64,000 nt of DNA from Clostridium ljungdahlii (GTDB lineage Bacteria; Bacillota; Clostridia; Clostridiales; Clostridiaceae), in contig NZ_LITT01000065.1 of NCBI RefSeq assembly GCF_001636845.1, forward strand, positions 62,001 through 126,000, written 5' to 3'. Every line of letters starts with the position of its first letter. The first letter of the stretch is position 1. The position numbers were made by a program, and so were the translations under genes. The notes below the pieces were generated by a model, which searched no databases, was not told the DNA's origin, and was given only the letters and a program-made list of their open reading frames with translations. Positions 38,139 through 47,444 of the stretch are shown piece by piece.

Positions 38139-38167
38139 TTGAATACATTTAAGCCTTGTGGTATACT
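38139..38167 (+). promoter_or_regulatory. Extended -10 promoter for rpsB
   Basis: TTGAAT (38139-38144), 17-bp spacer ending in TGG, and TATACT (38162-38167). Confidence 0.7.
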
Positions 38168-38198
38168 ACATAAGGTAATTAATACACACATTATCTAA

Positions 38199-38234
38199 TT
38201 CACAAAAAGGTGCCAAAAGGTATTTTGTGAATAT
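38199..38234 (+). promoter_or_regulatory. Hairpin in the rpsB leader
   Basis: ATTCACAAAA (from about 38200) pairs with TTTTGTGAAT (to about 38233), a perfect 10-bp stem enclosing AGGTGCC and AAAGGTA. It lies between the promoter and the S2 ribosome site and may serve S2 autoregulation. Confidence 0.5.
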
Positions 38235-38271
38235 GAAGATGATGGAGGAAAAACCTAGGAGGGAAAAATTA

Positions 38272-38979
38272 ATGTCAGTTATTTCAATGAAACAATTATT
38301 AGAAGCAGGTGTTCATTTTGGACATCAAACAAGAAGATGGAACCCTAAAATGGCTCCTTATATTTTTACAGAGAGAAATGGAATCTATATAATAGATTTG
38401 CAGAAAACAGTAAAAAAAGTAGAAGAAGCTTATAATTTTATAAGGGAAGTTGCAGCAGAAGGAAAAGATATATTATTTATTGGAACTAAAAAGCAAGCTC
38501 AGGAAGCTATTAAAGAAGAAGCAAAAAGAAGCAATATGCATTATGTAAACAACAGATGGCTTGGAGGTATGCTTACAAACTTTGCAACTATAAAGACAAG
38601 AATAGCTAAATTAGAAGAGTTAGAGAAAATGGAAGAGGATGGAACATTTGAAGTTCTTCCTAAAAAAGAAGTTATAAAGTTAAATAATGAAAAAGAAAAG
38701 TTAGAGAAAAATTTAGGTGGAATAAAGACGATGAATGCTGAAAATGTAGGAGCACTTTTCATTGTTGATCCAAGAAAAGAAAAAAATGCTATATCTGAAG
38801 CTAAAATTTTAGGCATTCCAGTAGTAGCTATAGTTGATACAAATTGTGATCCTGATGAAATAGATTATGTTATACCTGGAAATGATGATGCAATAAGAGC
38901 TGTAAAATTAATTACATCTAAAGTTGCAGATGCAGTAATGGAAGGAAGACAGGGAGAACAATTAGCTGAAGAAGAATAA
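38272..38979 (+). CDS. rpsB: 30S ribosomal protein S2
   Basis: This 235-residue protein begins [27 protein letters not shown], the S2 signature. The frame is open 15 codons further upstream, but the ATG at 38272 has TAGGAGGG in register and the upstream part overlaps the leader hairpin. tsf follows after an unusually structured 250-bp gap. Confidence 0.98.
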   Translation: MSVISMKQLLEAGVHFGHQTRRWNPKMAPYIFTERNGIYIIDLQKTVKKVEEAYNFIREVAAEGKDILFIGTKKQAQEAIKEEAKRSNMHYVNNRWLGGMLTNFATIKTRIAKLEELEKMEEDGTFEVLPKKEVIKLNNEKEKLEKNLGGIKTMNAENVGALFIVDPRKEKNAISEAKILGIPVVAIVDTNCDPDEIDYVIPGNDDAIRAVKLITSKVADAVMEGRQGEQLAEEE

Positions 38980-39047
38980 TATATGAAAATTAGAGAATGT
39001 TTATATATAGGTCGAATACAAGTAGGAGAGGAGCTGAAAAACCGTTG

Positions 39048-39215
39048 ATTGGCAATTGCTTAAAAATTATGATTGCCATATAAGTAGGGTGTAATGCATC
39101 CGAATTTACGCTCTGGGAGTGTCAGACCAAGAGAAGACAAAGCTTCAGACACTGTGAGCAGAGAAGTAAGCTATAAGGTTTTGTTGTATTTTTGAATAAT
39201 CTATAGCTTTTAGAT
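39048..39215 (+). ncRNA. Candidate structured RNA in the rpsB-tsf spacer
   Basis: Four helices can be drawn. GGCAAT (39051-39056) pairs with ATTGCC (39072-39077). GGGTG pairs with CATCC (39087-39101). A long arm TTAC/CTCTG/AGTGTC pairs with GACACT/CAGAG/GTAA (about 39106-39169). AAGCTATA (39168-39175) pairs with TATAGCTT near 39202. The last ends 20 nt before tsf. I do not match it to a known leader or riboswitch. Confidence 0.45.
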
Positions 39216-39229
39216 GACGGAATATAATT

Positions 39230-40150
39230 ATGATAACTGCACAGATGGTAAAAGAACTTAGAGAAAGAACCGGAGCAGGAATGATGAACTGCAAAAAAGC
39301 TTTAAATGAAGCAAATGGTGATACTGAAAAAGCCATTGAAATATTAAGAGAAAAGGGTCTATCAGCTGCAGCTAAAAAGTCTGGCAGAGTAGCTTCTGAA
39401 GGACTAGTTAAAACATATATTTCAGAGGATGGAAAAATTGCTTCAATAGTAGAAGTAAACTGCGAAACAGATTTTGTATCTGTAAATGAAGATTTTGTAG
39501 GTTTTGCAGATAATATAGCAAAACAGGCAGCTTTAACAAGTGCGACTACTGTAGAAGAATTAGAAAAAGAAAAATATATAGCAGATGATACTAAGACTGT
39601 AAAAGATGCATTAGTAGACTTAATTGCAAAATTAGGTGAAAATATGACACTTAGAAGATTTAAGAAATTTTCTGTTTCAAAGGGTTTAATCGAAAGCTAT
39701 ATTCACGGTGGCGGAAGAATAGGAGTTTTGGTTAAACTTGAATGTGAAAATGAGAGTCCTGTCCTAAAGGAAGTTGCAAAAGATGTAGCTATGCAGGTAG
39801 CTGCTGCTAATCCACTATTCTTAGATAAGAATACAGTTGATACTGATGCTTTAGAAAAGGAAAAGGAAATATATAGAGTTCAAGCTTTAAATGAAGGAAA
39901 ACCAGAAAAAATCGTTGATAAGATAGTTATGGGAAAAGTTCAAAAATATTACAAAGAAAACTGCTTAGTAAATCAAGTATGGGTTAAGGATTCAGACTTT
40001 ACTATGGATAAATACCTTAAAGATAAATCAAAGGAAGTTGGAGCTGAAATAGAGATTTCTGATTTTGTTAGATTTGAAAAGGGTGAGGGAATAGAGAAGA
40101 AAGAAGAAAACTTTGCCGAAGAGGTTCGTAAGCAGATGGAAGGTAAATAG
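39230..40150 (+). CDS. tsf: Translation elongation factor Ts
   Basis: This 306-residue protein recharges EF-Tu by nucleotide exchange. The N-terminus [25 protein letters not shown] is the UBA-like domain, and [13 protein letters not shown] is the core signature. The length is normal. The ribosome site before the ATG is poor (GACGGA), which fits a start under control of the structured spacer. Confidence 0.98.
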   Translation: MITAQMVKELRERTGAGMMNCKKALNEANGDTEKAIEILREKGLSAAAKKSGRVASEGLVKTYISEDGKIASIVEVNCETDFVSVNEDFVGFADNIAKQAALTSATTVEELEKEKYIADDTKTVKDALVDLIAKLGENMTLRRFKKFSVSKGLIESYIHGGGRIGVLVKLECENESPVLKEVAKDVAMQVAAANPLFLDKNTVDTDALEKEKEIYRVQALNEGKPEKIVDKIVMGKVQKYYKENCLVNQVWVKDSDFTMDKYLKDKSKEVGAEIEISDFVRFEKGEGIEKKEENFAEEVRKQMEGK

Positions 40151-40156
40151 TAACTG

Positions 40157-40187
40157 AAAAGAGAACACGCCGTGTTCTCTTTTTTTG
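40157..40187 (+). terminator. Terminator after tsf
   Basis: AAAAGAGAACA and TGTTCTCTTTT form a perfect stem with a CGCCG loop and a run of T. Confidence 0.92.
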
Positions 40188-40246
40188 GGGCATGAACTTT
40201 TTAAGTTTTATATTTCATTTTATCATAATTTGGAGGTATAATATAG

Positions 40247-40960
<714 letters not shown>

Positions 40961-40980
40961 AAATGAGGAGGTATTTTCTT

Positions 40981-41538
40981 ATGATCAAGGATACTTTAAA
41001 TAAAGCAGATGGAAAAATGGGTAAGACCATAGATGCTTTAAAAAGTGAATTAGCTTCTATGAAAGCAGGGAGGGCTAGTGCAGCACTGCTTGATAGAATA
41101 GAGGCAGAATACTATGGCTCAATGACTCCTATAAATCAATTGGGAAACATATCTATTCCAGAACCAAGAGTACTTTGTATACAACCTTGGGATAAAACGG
41201 CCTTAAAGGCAATAGAAAAGGCAATATTGAAATCTGACCTAGGTATAAATCCATCTAATGACGGAGAAGTTATCAGATTGGTTATACCTGAACTTACAGA
41301 AGAAACTAGAAAAGATATAGTAAAGAATGTAAAGAAAGCAGGAGAAGATTCAAAGGTTGCCGTAAGAGCAATAAGAAGAGAATGTAATGATAATATTAAA
41401 GCTCTTAAAAAAGAAAATGATATTTCTGAAGATGAAATAAAAAAGGCTGAGGCAGATGTTCAGAAAAAAACTGATGACTTTATAAAAAGGATAGATGAAA
41501 TAATTAAAAAGAAAGAAAACGAAATTATGTCACTATAA
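40981..41538 (+). CDS. frr: Ribosome recycling factor
   Basis: This 185-residue protein splits post-termination ribosomes with EF-G. It has the standard length and the segments LASMKAGRASAALLDRIEAEYYG and EPRVLCIQPWD. The frame begins at 40963, but GAGGAGGT serves the ATG at 40981. Confidence 0.98.
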   Translation: MIKDTLNKADGKMGKTIDALKSELASMKAGRASAALLDRIEAEYYGSMTPINQLGNISIPEPRVLCIQPWDKTALKAIEKAILKSDLGINPSNDGEVIRLVIPELTEETRKDIVKNVKKAGEDSKVAVRAIRRECNDNIKALKKENDISEDEIKKAEADVQKKTDDFIKRIDEIIKKKENEIMSL

Positions 41539-41576
41539 AGCAAGCAGTTATTGTATAAAAATATATTTGGATTTTT

Positions 41577-41606
41577 AAAACCTGCGCAAATCCGCAGGTT
41601 TTTGTT
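41577..41606 (+). terminator. Terminator after frr
   Basis: AAAACCTGCG and CGCAGGTTTT form a perfect stem with a 6-nt loop and T run. Confidence 0.9.
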
Positions 41607-41697
41607 AAATATGGTTTTATCCAAGGGCTATGCGCTTTAATACTCCTATGCACTCTGTTTATTAAAATTAAAACTTTGTATTGAAATGAGGTGTACT

Positions 41698-42465
41698 ATG
41701 GTAAAATTTTTTAATTTGAATAAAAACGAAGACCAGGACAATAAAGAAGTACATATTGATTTAAACAATATTCCAAAGCATATAGCTATTATAATGGATG
41801 GAAATGGTAGATGGGCTAAAGAAAGAAACTTGCCTAGAGCTATGGGACATAAAGCAGGAGTAGAAGCTGTAAGAGAGATCGTAAAAGAGTGCAGCAAGTT
41901 AAATGTAAAGTATTTAACACTATATGTTTTTTCTACAGAAAATTGGAAAAGGCCTAAGGATGAAGTAAGTACTCTTATGAAGCTTTTAGTTCAATATTTA
42001 AAAAAAGAATTAAATGAGTTAAATGAAAATAATGTTATTATAAACTATATTGGAGATATAAGTAAGCTGCCTGTGCCTTGTCAAGAGCAATTAATCATAT
42101 CTCATAAGAAAACTAAAACTAATACCGGACTTGTTCTAAATTTGGCAGTAAATTATGGTGGAAGAAATGAAATTGTAAGGGCCTTTAAACTTATGTATGA
42201 AGATATAAAATCTAAAAAGATAAAAGAAGAAGATATAGATGAGGACACTATATCAAAGTATTTGTATACTAGAGGTATGCCAGATCCTGATATTATAATA
42301 AGGCCAAGTGGAGAACAGCGTTTAAGCAATTTTCTATTGTGGCAGTGTGCATACTCTGAATTTTGGACTTCCAACGTAAAGTGGCCTGATTTTAAAAAAG
42401 AACATCTTTATAAGGCTATTTCTGATTATCAAAATAGAGATAGAAGATTTGGAGGATTAAAATAA
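41698..42465 (+). CDS. uppS: Undecaprenyl diphosphate synthase
   Basis: This 255-residue cis-prenyltransferase makes the C55 lipid carrier for cell wall synthesis. Asp34 lies in the MDGNGRWAKERNLPRAMGH signature, and the C-terminal RPSGEQRLSNFLLWQ and SEFWTSNVKWPDF motifs are present. The start at 41698 follows GAGGTG. It is the first gene of a uppS-cdsA-dxr-rseP-ispG lipid and isoprenoid group. Confidence 0.97.
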   Translation: MVKFFNLNKNEDQDNKEVHIDLNNIPKHIAIIMDGNGRWAKERNLPRAMGHKAGVEAVREIVKECSKLNVKYLTLYVFSTENWKRPKDEVSTLMKLLVQYLKKELNELNENNVIINYIGDISKLPVPCQEQLIISHKKTKTNTGLVLNLAVNYGGRNEIVRAFKLMYEDIKSKKIKEEDIDEDTISKYLYTRGMPDPDIIIRPSGEQRLSNFLLWQCAYSEFWTSNVKWPDFKKEHLYKAISDYQNRDRRFGGLK

Positions 42466-42538
42466 CTGTATATTGGGGATGTAAGTTAGAATTTTACTTA
42501 AAATCCCCAGGGATACTTTATTCTATGGAGGTGGAGCT

Positions 42539-43336
42539 TTGAATAATAGATATTTAGGAGCATTTGCACTTATACCATTTATTTTAATATTATTCTTAGG
42601 TGGAATTTATTTAAAATATGGGATTATGATCATTTCACTTATGGGAATGTATGAATTTTATAAAGTAATAAAACAAAAAAATATAAATCCTATAAATATA
42701 GTAGGATATCTGCTTTGTATATCATACTATGTAACCTTAAGAGTAGAGGCAAATTATAAATTTGTATTTTTTGCTATTATAGTGTCAATTTTTATGACGC
42801 TTTGTATTCCAGTTTTAGATGTGGAATATAATTTTTTAGATGTAGCAACTACTTTGTTTGGTTTTCTGTATGTAGCAGTATTTTTTAGCACTATAGTTTT
42901 AGTAAATAGCAGTAGTTATGGTAACTATTTAGTGTGGATTATAGTTATATCTTCCTGGTGCTGTGATACAGCAGCTTATTATACGGGGAAATTTTTAGGT
43001 AAGAGAAAACTATGCCCTAAGGTGAGTCCTAAAAAGACGGTGGAAGGTTCTATAGGTGGAATAATTGGCAGTGCAGTGGCTTGTGGAGTCTTTGGACTTT
43101 TTTTAATTCAAAGAGGTGTTCCCATATCATTTTATCATTATATAGTAATGGGAATAATTTGTGGAGCATTTTGTCAGTTCGGAGATCTAGCAGCTTCTTC
43201 TATAAAGAGATATGCGGGGGTAAAGGATTATAGTAATCTTATACCAGGTCATGGTGGGATCTTAGATAGATTTGACAGCATACTTTTTTCAGGAGTTATA
43301 GTTTATTACTATCTAACCTTTGTAGCTGTAATTTAA
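42539..43336 (+). CDS. cdsA: Phosphatidate cytidylyltransferase
   Basis: This 265-residue multi-pass membrane enzyme makes CDP-diacylglycerol. The C-terminal signature runs from KVSPKKTVEGSIGG to GDLAASSIKRYAGVKDYSNL and PGHGGILDRFDS. Translation begins at TTG right after TGGAGGTGG. A 646-bp repeat-rich gap separates it from dxr. Confidence 0.96.
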   Translation: MNNRYLGAFALIPFILILFLGGIYLKYGIMIISLMGMYEFYKVIKQKNINPINIVGYLLCISYYVTLRVEANYKFVFFAIIVSIFMTLCIPVLDVEYNFLDVATTLFGFLYVAVFFSTIVLVNSSSYGNYLVWIIVISSWCCDTAAYYTGKFLGKRKLCPKVSPKKTVEGSIGGIIGSAVACGVFGLFLIQRGVPISFYHYIVMGIICGAFCQFGDLAASSIKRYAGVKDYSNLIPGHGGILDRFDSILFSGVIVYYYLTFVAVI

Positions 43337-43344
43337 GTAGTGAA

Positions 43345-43364
43345 CCCAAATCTCCGATTTGGTG
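43345..43364. repeat. Short hairpin repeat CCCAAATC..GATTTGG
   Basis: CCCAAATCTCCGATTTGGTG matches 16307-16326 (CCCAAATCTTTGATTTGGTG) except for the two loop bases, and similarity continues into the following AGTC-CTT bases. The stem is identical and only the loop differs. Confidence 0.7.
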
Positions 43365-43429
43365 TGAGTCACTTACTCATTCGACCGAAGGGAGAAGGAG
43401 TTACATAAATTAGAACCCAAATCTTAACA

Positions 43430-43618
43430 AGTTAAGAATTAATAATTAAAAGTTAATAGTGAAGGATGATTTTTAGCTATCGCAAAAAATTCTTAAATTT
43501 ATATAAATCAGCAATGTTTCGCTTTAGCGAAACGAGTGATGAAAATCTACATTAACTATTAATTCTTCATTCTTAACTATTAATTAAAAAATTTTATATG
43601 TGCAAAAGTTGAGTTAAT
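43430..43618. repeat. Palindromic MITE-like element between cdsA and dxr
   Basis: Arms at 43430-43457 and 43551-43578 are complementary at 25 of 28 positions. Between them lies a perfect hairpin GTTTCGC-TTTA-GCGAAAC (43516-43533). The left arm ends in AGTGAAGG and the right end is AAAGTTGAGTTAAT, both shared with the element between smc and ftsY. The left terminal repeat of that element is not found here, so this copy looks truncated or replaced at its left side. Confidence 0.65.
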
Positions 43619-43669
43619 AATAGAGAAGTATATTCTATAAAAAGGATATATTTCTCTATTATTTTATTT
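43618..43669 (+). terminator. Terminator-like hairpin downstream of cdsA
   Basis: AATAGAGAA pairs with TTCTCTATT, extended by TATA-rich pairing, and is followed by ATTTTATTTT. It could end transcripts crossing the repeat region. Confidence 0.6.
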
Positions 43670-43708
43670 TAAGTATTAGCTGTGAATTTAATATAGATCA
43701 TGTGCGTA

Positions 43709-43892
43709 TTTATCCGATGACTACCTGCTCTAATACTCCCACTTTTCCAAGTGGAAGTAAAGAGCAGCTATGTCTCTGGATAACGATTTCCCCTAAAGGA
43801 TAACGTCTTCTAAGCGCTAAAAGCACTAAGAATCCTGTTAATAAGCATCCAGGTGGAGCCAAAACTCCATCTGATGCCAAGAACTCTGTTTA
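43709..43892 (-). repeat. Structured intergenic repeat, copy B (184 nt, inverted)
   Basis: Read on the minus strand this copy follows copy A at 16149-16381 almost base for base and shares both ends. The P3 stem here is CTGCTCT/AGAGCAG (43761-43767 with 43725-43731) instead of CTGTTCT/AGAACAG, a true compensatory change. P1 and P2 changes keep pairing through G-U. The P3 tip is a simple CCACTT-GGAA-AAGTGG hairpin, where copy A carries about 49 additional bases. It is antisense to cdsA and dxr. Confidence 0.8.
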
Positions 43893-43982
43893 TTTTATAG
43901 CATAAATATGGTATAGTTAATCATGTTAAAAATCTTATTTAATGTGTTATAAGGACTAGAGGGAAATAAGGAGTTGTTATGA

Positions 43983-45140
43983 ATGAAAAAAATTTCAATA
44001 ATTGGAGCCACAGGTTCTATAGGAACCCAAACTCTTGATGTAATTAGAAAACAAAAAGGATATTTTCAGCTTATAGGCGTATCTGCCAATAGTAGTATAG
44101 ATAAACTTTTACATATAATAGATGAATTTAACCCCAAATATGCGGTACTAACCGAAAAAGAATCTTATTTAAAGCTAAAAGATATTTTTAGTAATAAAAA
44201 ATCAAATACAAAAATATTATTTGGAGTAGATGGATTAAATACTATAGCTAGTCTTCCTGAAGTTGACATGGTGGTAACATCTGTAGTTGGAATGATAGGA
44301 CTTGTACCAACTATAAAAGCAATTAAAGCGAAGAAAGACATAGCTTTAGCTAATAAGGAGACATTAGTTGTAGGCGGAGAACTGGTTACAAAATTATCCA
44401 AAGAAAATAATGTAAAAATATTTCCTGTAGATTCAGAACATAGTGCTGTTTTTCAATGCCTTCAGGGAAATAATTTTGACGAAGTTGCTAATTTGATTTT
44501 AACTGCTTCAGGTGGACCTTTTAGGGGAAAAACAAAAGATCAACTCTCAAAAGTAACTGTAAAAGAGGCGCTGAATCATCCAAATTGGAGTATGGGAAAA
44601 AAGCTCACGATAGATTCTGCTACTCTTATGAATAAGGGACTTGAGGTTATAGAAGCTCACTTCCTATTTAACTTACCTTATGAAAACATAAAAGTTGTAG
44701 TTCATCCACAAAGTATAGTACATTCTATGGTGGAATATAGGGATGGAAGCGTTATGGCACAGCTTGCCACTGCAGATATGAGGTTGCCTATACAATATGC
44801 ACTGAATTACCCGAAAAGAAAAAAAGCTGTAATAGATAAATTGGACTTCTATAGCGTAGGAAATTTAAGCTTTGAAAAGCCTGATACAGATACATTCAAA
44901 CCACTTAAATTAGCTTATGAAGCGGGGAAGATAGGAGGCACAATGCCAGCTATATTGAATTGTGCCAATGAGGAAGCAGTAAGTTTATTCCTTGCTAATA
45001 AAATAAATTTTTTGGATATAGGTAACATATTAGAAGAATGTATGAATAAATTTACTTCACAAAATAAATACACTTTGGAAGATTTACTTGATGTAGAAAT
45101 AAAAGTTAAGAAATATGTAAAAGATAAATTTATCAAATAA
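43983..45140 (+). CDS. dxr: 1-deoxy-D-xylulose 5-phosphate reductoisomerase
   Basis: This 385-residue enzyme makes MEP in the non-mevalonate isoprenoid pathway. The N-terminal NADPH site is IGATGSIGTQTLDVI. ALANKETLVVGGEL, FPVDSEHSAVFQCLQG and ATLMNKGLEVIEAHFLF are family motifs. It pairs with ispG two genes later, giving two MEP-pathway steps in this cluster. Confidence 0.98.
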   Translation: MKKISIIGATGSIGTQTLDVIRKQKGYFQLIGVSANSSIDKLLHIIDEFNPKYAVLTEKESYLKLKDIFSNKKSNTKILFGVDGLNTIASLPEVDMVVTSVVGMIGLVPTIKAIKAKKDIALANKETLVVGGELVTKLSKENNVKIFPVDSEHSAVFQCLQGNNFDEVANLILTASGGPFRGKTKDQLSKVTVKEALNHPNWSMGKKLTIDSATLMNKGLEVIEAHFLFNLPYENIKVVVHPQSIVHSMVEYRDGSVMAQLATADMRLPIQYALNYPKRKKAVIDKLDFYSVGNLSFEKPDTDTFKPLKLAYEAGKIGGTMPAILNCANEEAVSLFLANKINFLDIGNILEECMNKFTSQNKYTLEDLLDVEIKVKKYVKDKFIK

Positions 45141-45158
45141 GATTGGGAGGAATACCAT

Positions 45159-46169
45159 TTGTATATAATAGCAGCGATAATAGCCTTTGGCGTATTGATC
45201 ATAATTCATGAACTGGGACATTTTACTATGGCAAAATTAAATGGAGTAAAGGTTGAAGAATTTTCTATAGGAATGGGGCCTAAACTCTTTGGAATAAAGG
45301 GCAAGGAAACGGAATATCATATAAGGCTTCTTCCAATTGGTGGATATGTGAAAATGCTGGGTGATGAGGGAGAAAGTGATGACCCCAGGGCTTTCAATAA
45401 TAAAAGCCCTCTTAGAAAACTTAGTGTAGTAATAGCTGGACCTATAATGAATTTTGTACTTGGAGTTATACTATTTGCAATAATAGCTTCTGCAAGGGGG
45501 TATCTATCTCCTGTAGTAAATAAAGTAACTCCAAATCAGCCTGCAGCTTTAGCAGGCATTAAATTGGGGGATAAAATAACCAAGGTGAATAATTCAAAGA
45601 TATCTACCTGGGAGGATTTTGTAACAGAAGTTTATACTACAAGTGGAAATCCAATTAATATAACCTATGAACGTAGCGGAAGTACAAATCAAGTTAGAGT
45701 AACTCCTGTAAAAGATAAAAAAGAGAATAGATATATTGTAGGAATTGAAGCAACTCAAGTAACTAAACCTACTTTAGGGCAGTCAGTATCCTATGGGTTT
45801 ATAGAAACTAAATCTTTAATCAAACAGACATTTAGCTTTTTTAAAACACTATTTAGAGGAAAAGCATCTATGAATGATGTAGGTGGACCTGTTACTATAA
45901 TAAAGATATCAGGTGCAGCAGCAAAAGCAGGTATATTGAGTTTGATGGCATTTTCAGCTTATATAAGTATACAGCTTGCTATATTTAACATAATACCTTT
46001 TCCAGCTCTAGATGGGGGATATATATTTTTATTTTTGTTTGAAATAATAACAGGTAAAAGGGTAGATGAAAACAAGGTTGGAATGATAAATTATGTTGGG
46101 TTTGCAATACTTATGGCACTTATGGTACTAGTTACAGTAAAGGATATATTCTATCCTATAAAATTTTAA
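45159..46169 (+). CDS. rseP: Site-2 protease family RIP metalloprotease RseP
   Basis: This 336-residue intramembrane zinc protease cleaves membrane-bound regulators or signal peptides. The zinc motif is HELGH (residues 17-21) in the first membrane segment. A PDZ domain follows (about 105-185), and the second metal-site segment is NIIPFPALDGGYI. Translation starts at TTG behind GGGAGG. It lies between dxr and ispG, the standard order. Confidence 0.96.
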   Translation: MYIIAAIIAFGVLIIIHELGHFTMAKLNGVKVEEFSIGMGPKLFGIKGKETEYHIRLLPIGGYVKMLGDEGESDDPRAFNNKSPLRKLSVVIAGPIMNFVLGVILFAIIASARGYLSPVVNKVTPNQPAALAGIKLGDKITKVNNSKISTWEDFVTEVYTTSGNPINITYERSGSTNQVRVTPVKDKKENRYIVGIEATQVTKPTLGQSVSYGFIETKSLIKQTFSFFKTLFRGKASMNDVGGPVTIIKISGAAAKAGILSLMAFSAYISIQLAIFNIIPFPALDGGYIFLFLFEIITGKRVDENKVGMINYVGFAILMALMVLVTVKDIFYPIKF

Positions 46170-46210
46170 GTAATACTTAATTGTGAATTGAATAAATTGG
46201 TGGTGAAATT

Positions 46211-47260
46211 TTGAATAGAGCAAAAAAGAAAACAGTAAAAGTAGGCAATATATTTTTAGGTGGAGATTTTCCAGTAGCCGTACAGTCTATGACAAATACG
46301 GATACTAGGAATGTAGAAGCCACTACAGCTCAGATATCTGAACTAAAAGAAGCAGGTTGTGATATCGTCAGATGTGCGGTGCCTGATGATATAGCTTGCA
46401 GTTCCATGAAAAAAATCATAGAAAGAGTAGATATTCCACTTGTAGCAGATATACATTTTGATTATAAGTTGGCACTTAAATCTATAGAAAATGGAATATC
46501 TGCACTTAGAATAAATCCTGGAAATATTGGAAACATAGAAAGAGTACGAGAAGTGGCAAGAGCAGCAAAAGAAGCTAATATTCCAATTAGAATAGGGGTA
46601 AACTCTGGATCCTTAAAAAAGGATATTTTAAATAAATATGGTAGAGTTTGTTCGGATGCACTAGTAGATAGTGCTCTAGAACATGTAAAAATTTTAGAAA
46701 ATGTAGGATTTTATGATATAGTCATATCCATAAAATCTTCAAATGTAAACCAAATGGTAGAAAGTTACAGAAAAATATCTGAAATTGTAGATTATCCACT
46801 TCACCTTGGAGTAACAGAAGCAGGAACTATTTGGCGAGGAACTATAAAATCAAGCATAGGCATAGGTACTCTTCTGATGGAAGGTATAGGAGACACTATA
46901 AGAGTATCCCTTACAGGAAATCCAGTGGAAGAAGTAAGAGTGGGAAAAGAAATATTAAAATCCTGTGGACTTATAAAAGAAGGTGTGGAATTTATATCAT
47001 GTCCTACCTGTGGCAGAACTGAAATTGATTTAATTAAAATAGCTGAGCAAGTGGAAAAAAGACTTTTAAATATGCATAAAAACATAAAGGTTGCAGTTAT
47101 GGGATGTGTAGTAAATGGACCGGGTGAGGCCAGAGAAGCGGATATTGGTATAGCAGGAGGCAAAGGTGAAGGCATCATATTTAAAAAAGGAAAAATAGTA
47201 AAAAAAGTAAGTGAGGAAAATTTGGTAGAAGCACTTATAGAAGAGATAAAAAACATTTAA
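46211..47260 (+). CDS. ispG: 4-hydroxy-3-methylbut-2-en-1-yl diphosphate synthase
   Basis: This 349-residue [4Fe-4S] enzyme makes HMBPP in the MEP pathway. The N-terminal TIM barrel begins VGNIFLGGDFPVAVQSMTNTDT. The cluster cysteines lie in SCPTCGRTEIDL and MGCVVNGPGEAREADIG. Translation starts at TTG, as for rseP and cdsA in the same cluster. Confidence 0.98.
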   Translation: MNRAKKKTVKVGNIFLGGDFPVAVQSMTNTDTRNVEATTAQISELKEAGCDIVRCAVPDDIACSSMKKIIERVDIPLVADIHFDYKLALKSIENGISALRINPGNIGNIERVREVARAAKEANIPIRIGVNSGSLKKDILNKYGRVCSDALVDSALEHVKILENVGFYDIVISIKSSNVNQMVESYRKISEIVDYPLHLGVTEAGTIWRGTIKSSIGIGTLLMEGIGDTIRVSLTGNPVEEVRVGKEILKSCGLIKEGVEFISCPTCGRTEIDLIKIAEQVEKRLLNMHKNIKVAVMGCVVNGPGEAREADIGIAGGKGEGIIFKKGKIVKKVSEENLVEALIEEIKNI

Positions 47261-47318
47261 TTTTTGCATGATTAATTCAAATTATTTACATTTAGGGTAA
47301 CCTTGTGAATAATTTTTC

Positions 47319-47347
47319 TTGAAATAAAAATTACAGTGTGTTAAAAT
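47319..47347 (+). promoter_or_regulatory. Promoter for the rimP-nusA-infB operon
   Basis: TTGAAA (47319-47324), 17-bp spacer and TAAAAT (47342-47347) lie just upstream of the leader hairpins. Confidence 0.6.
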
Positions 47348-47385
47348 ATAAATGGTAAATCTACAGAAGTTTATTTAGAATGTAG

Positions 47386-47444
47386 GAGTGGGTTTTAACC
47401 CGCTCTTTCTATTTGTGAAAAACGCAGCGAAAGTTGCGTTTTTA
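47386..47444 (+). promoter_or_regulatory. rimP leader with two attenuator-like hairpins
   Basis: GAGTGGGTT/AACCCGCTC (47386-47405) is followed by TTTCT. Then AAAACGCA/TTGCGTTTTT (about 47419-47443) forms a second terminator-like hairpin. Both lie after the promoter and before rimP, in the position of the rimP-leader attenuator known in Firmicutes. They could equally close ispG transcripts. Confidence 0.6.

Larger units (their letters stand above)
43337..43982. other. Repeat-filled cdsA-dxr intergenic region (646 bp)
   Basis: No gene is credible here. In order it holds a CCCAAATC/GATTTGG hairpin (43345-43364), a second half-copy GAACCCAAATCT (43413-43424), a palindromic element (43430-43618), a terminator-like hairpin (43618-43669) and copy B of the structured repeat (43709-43892). 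The last 90 bp are the dxr upstream flank. Confidence 0.8.

Noticed and set aside
38227-38271. N-terminal extension of S2
   Set aside because: The extra codons overlap the leader hairpin and the GGAGG site; the ATG at 38272 gives the family N-terminus.
46801-47256. 151-codon minus-strand frame inside ispG
   Set aside because: It mirrors the codon pattern of ispG, has no ribosome site, and the sense gene is intact and well conserved.
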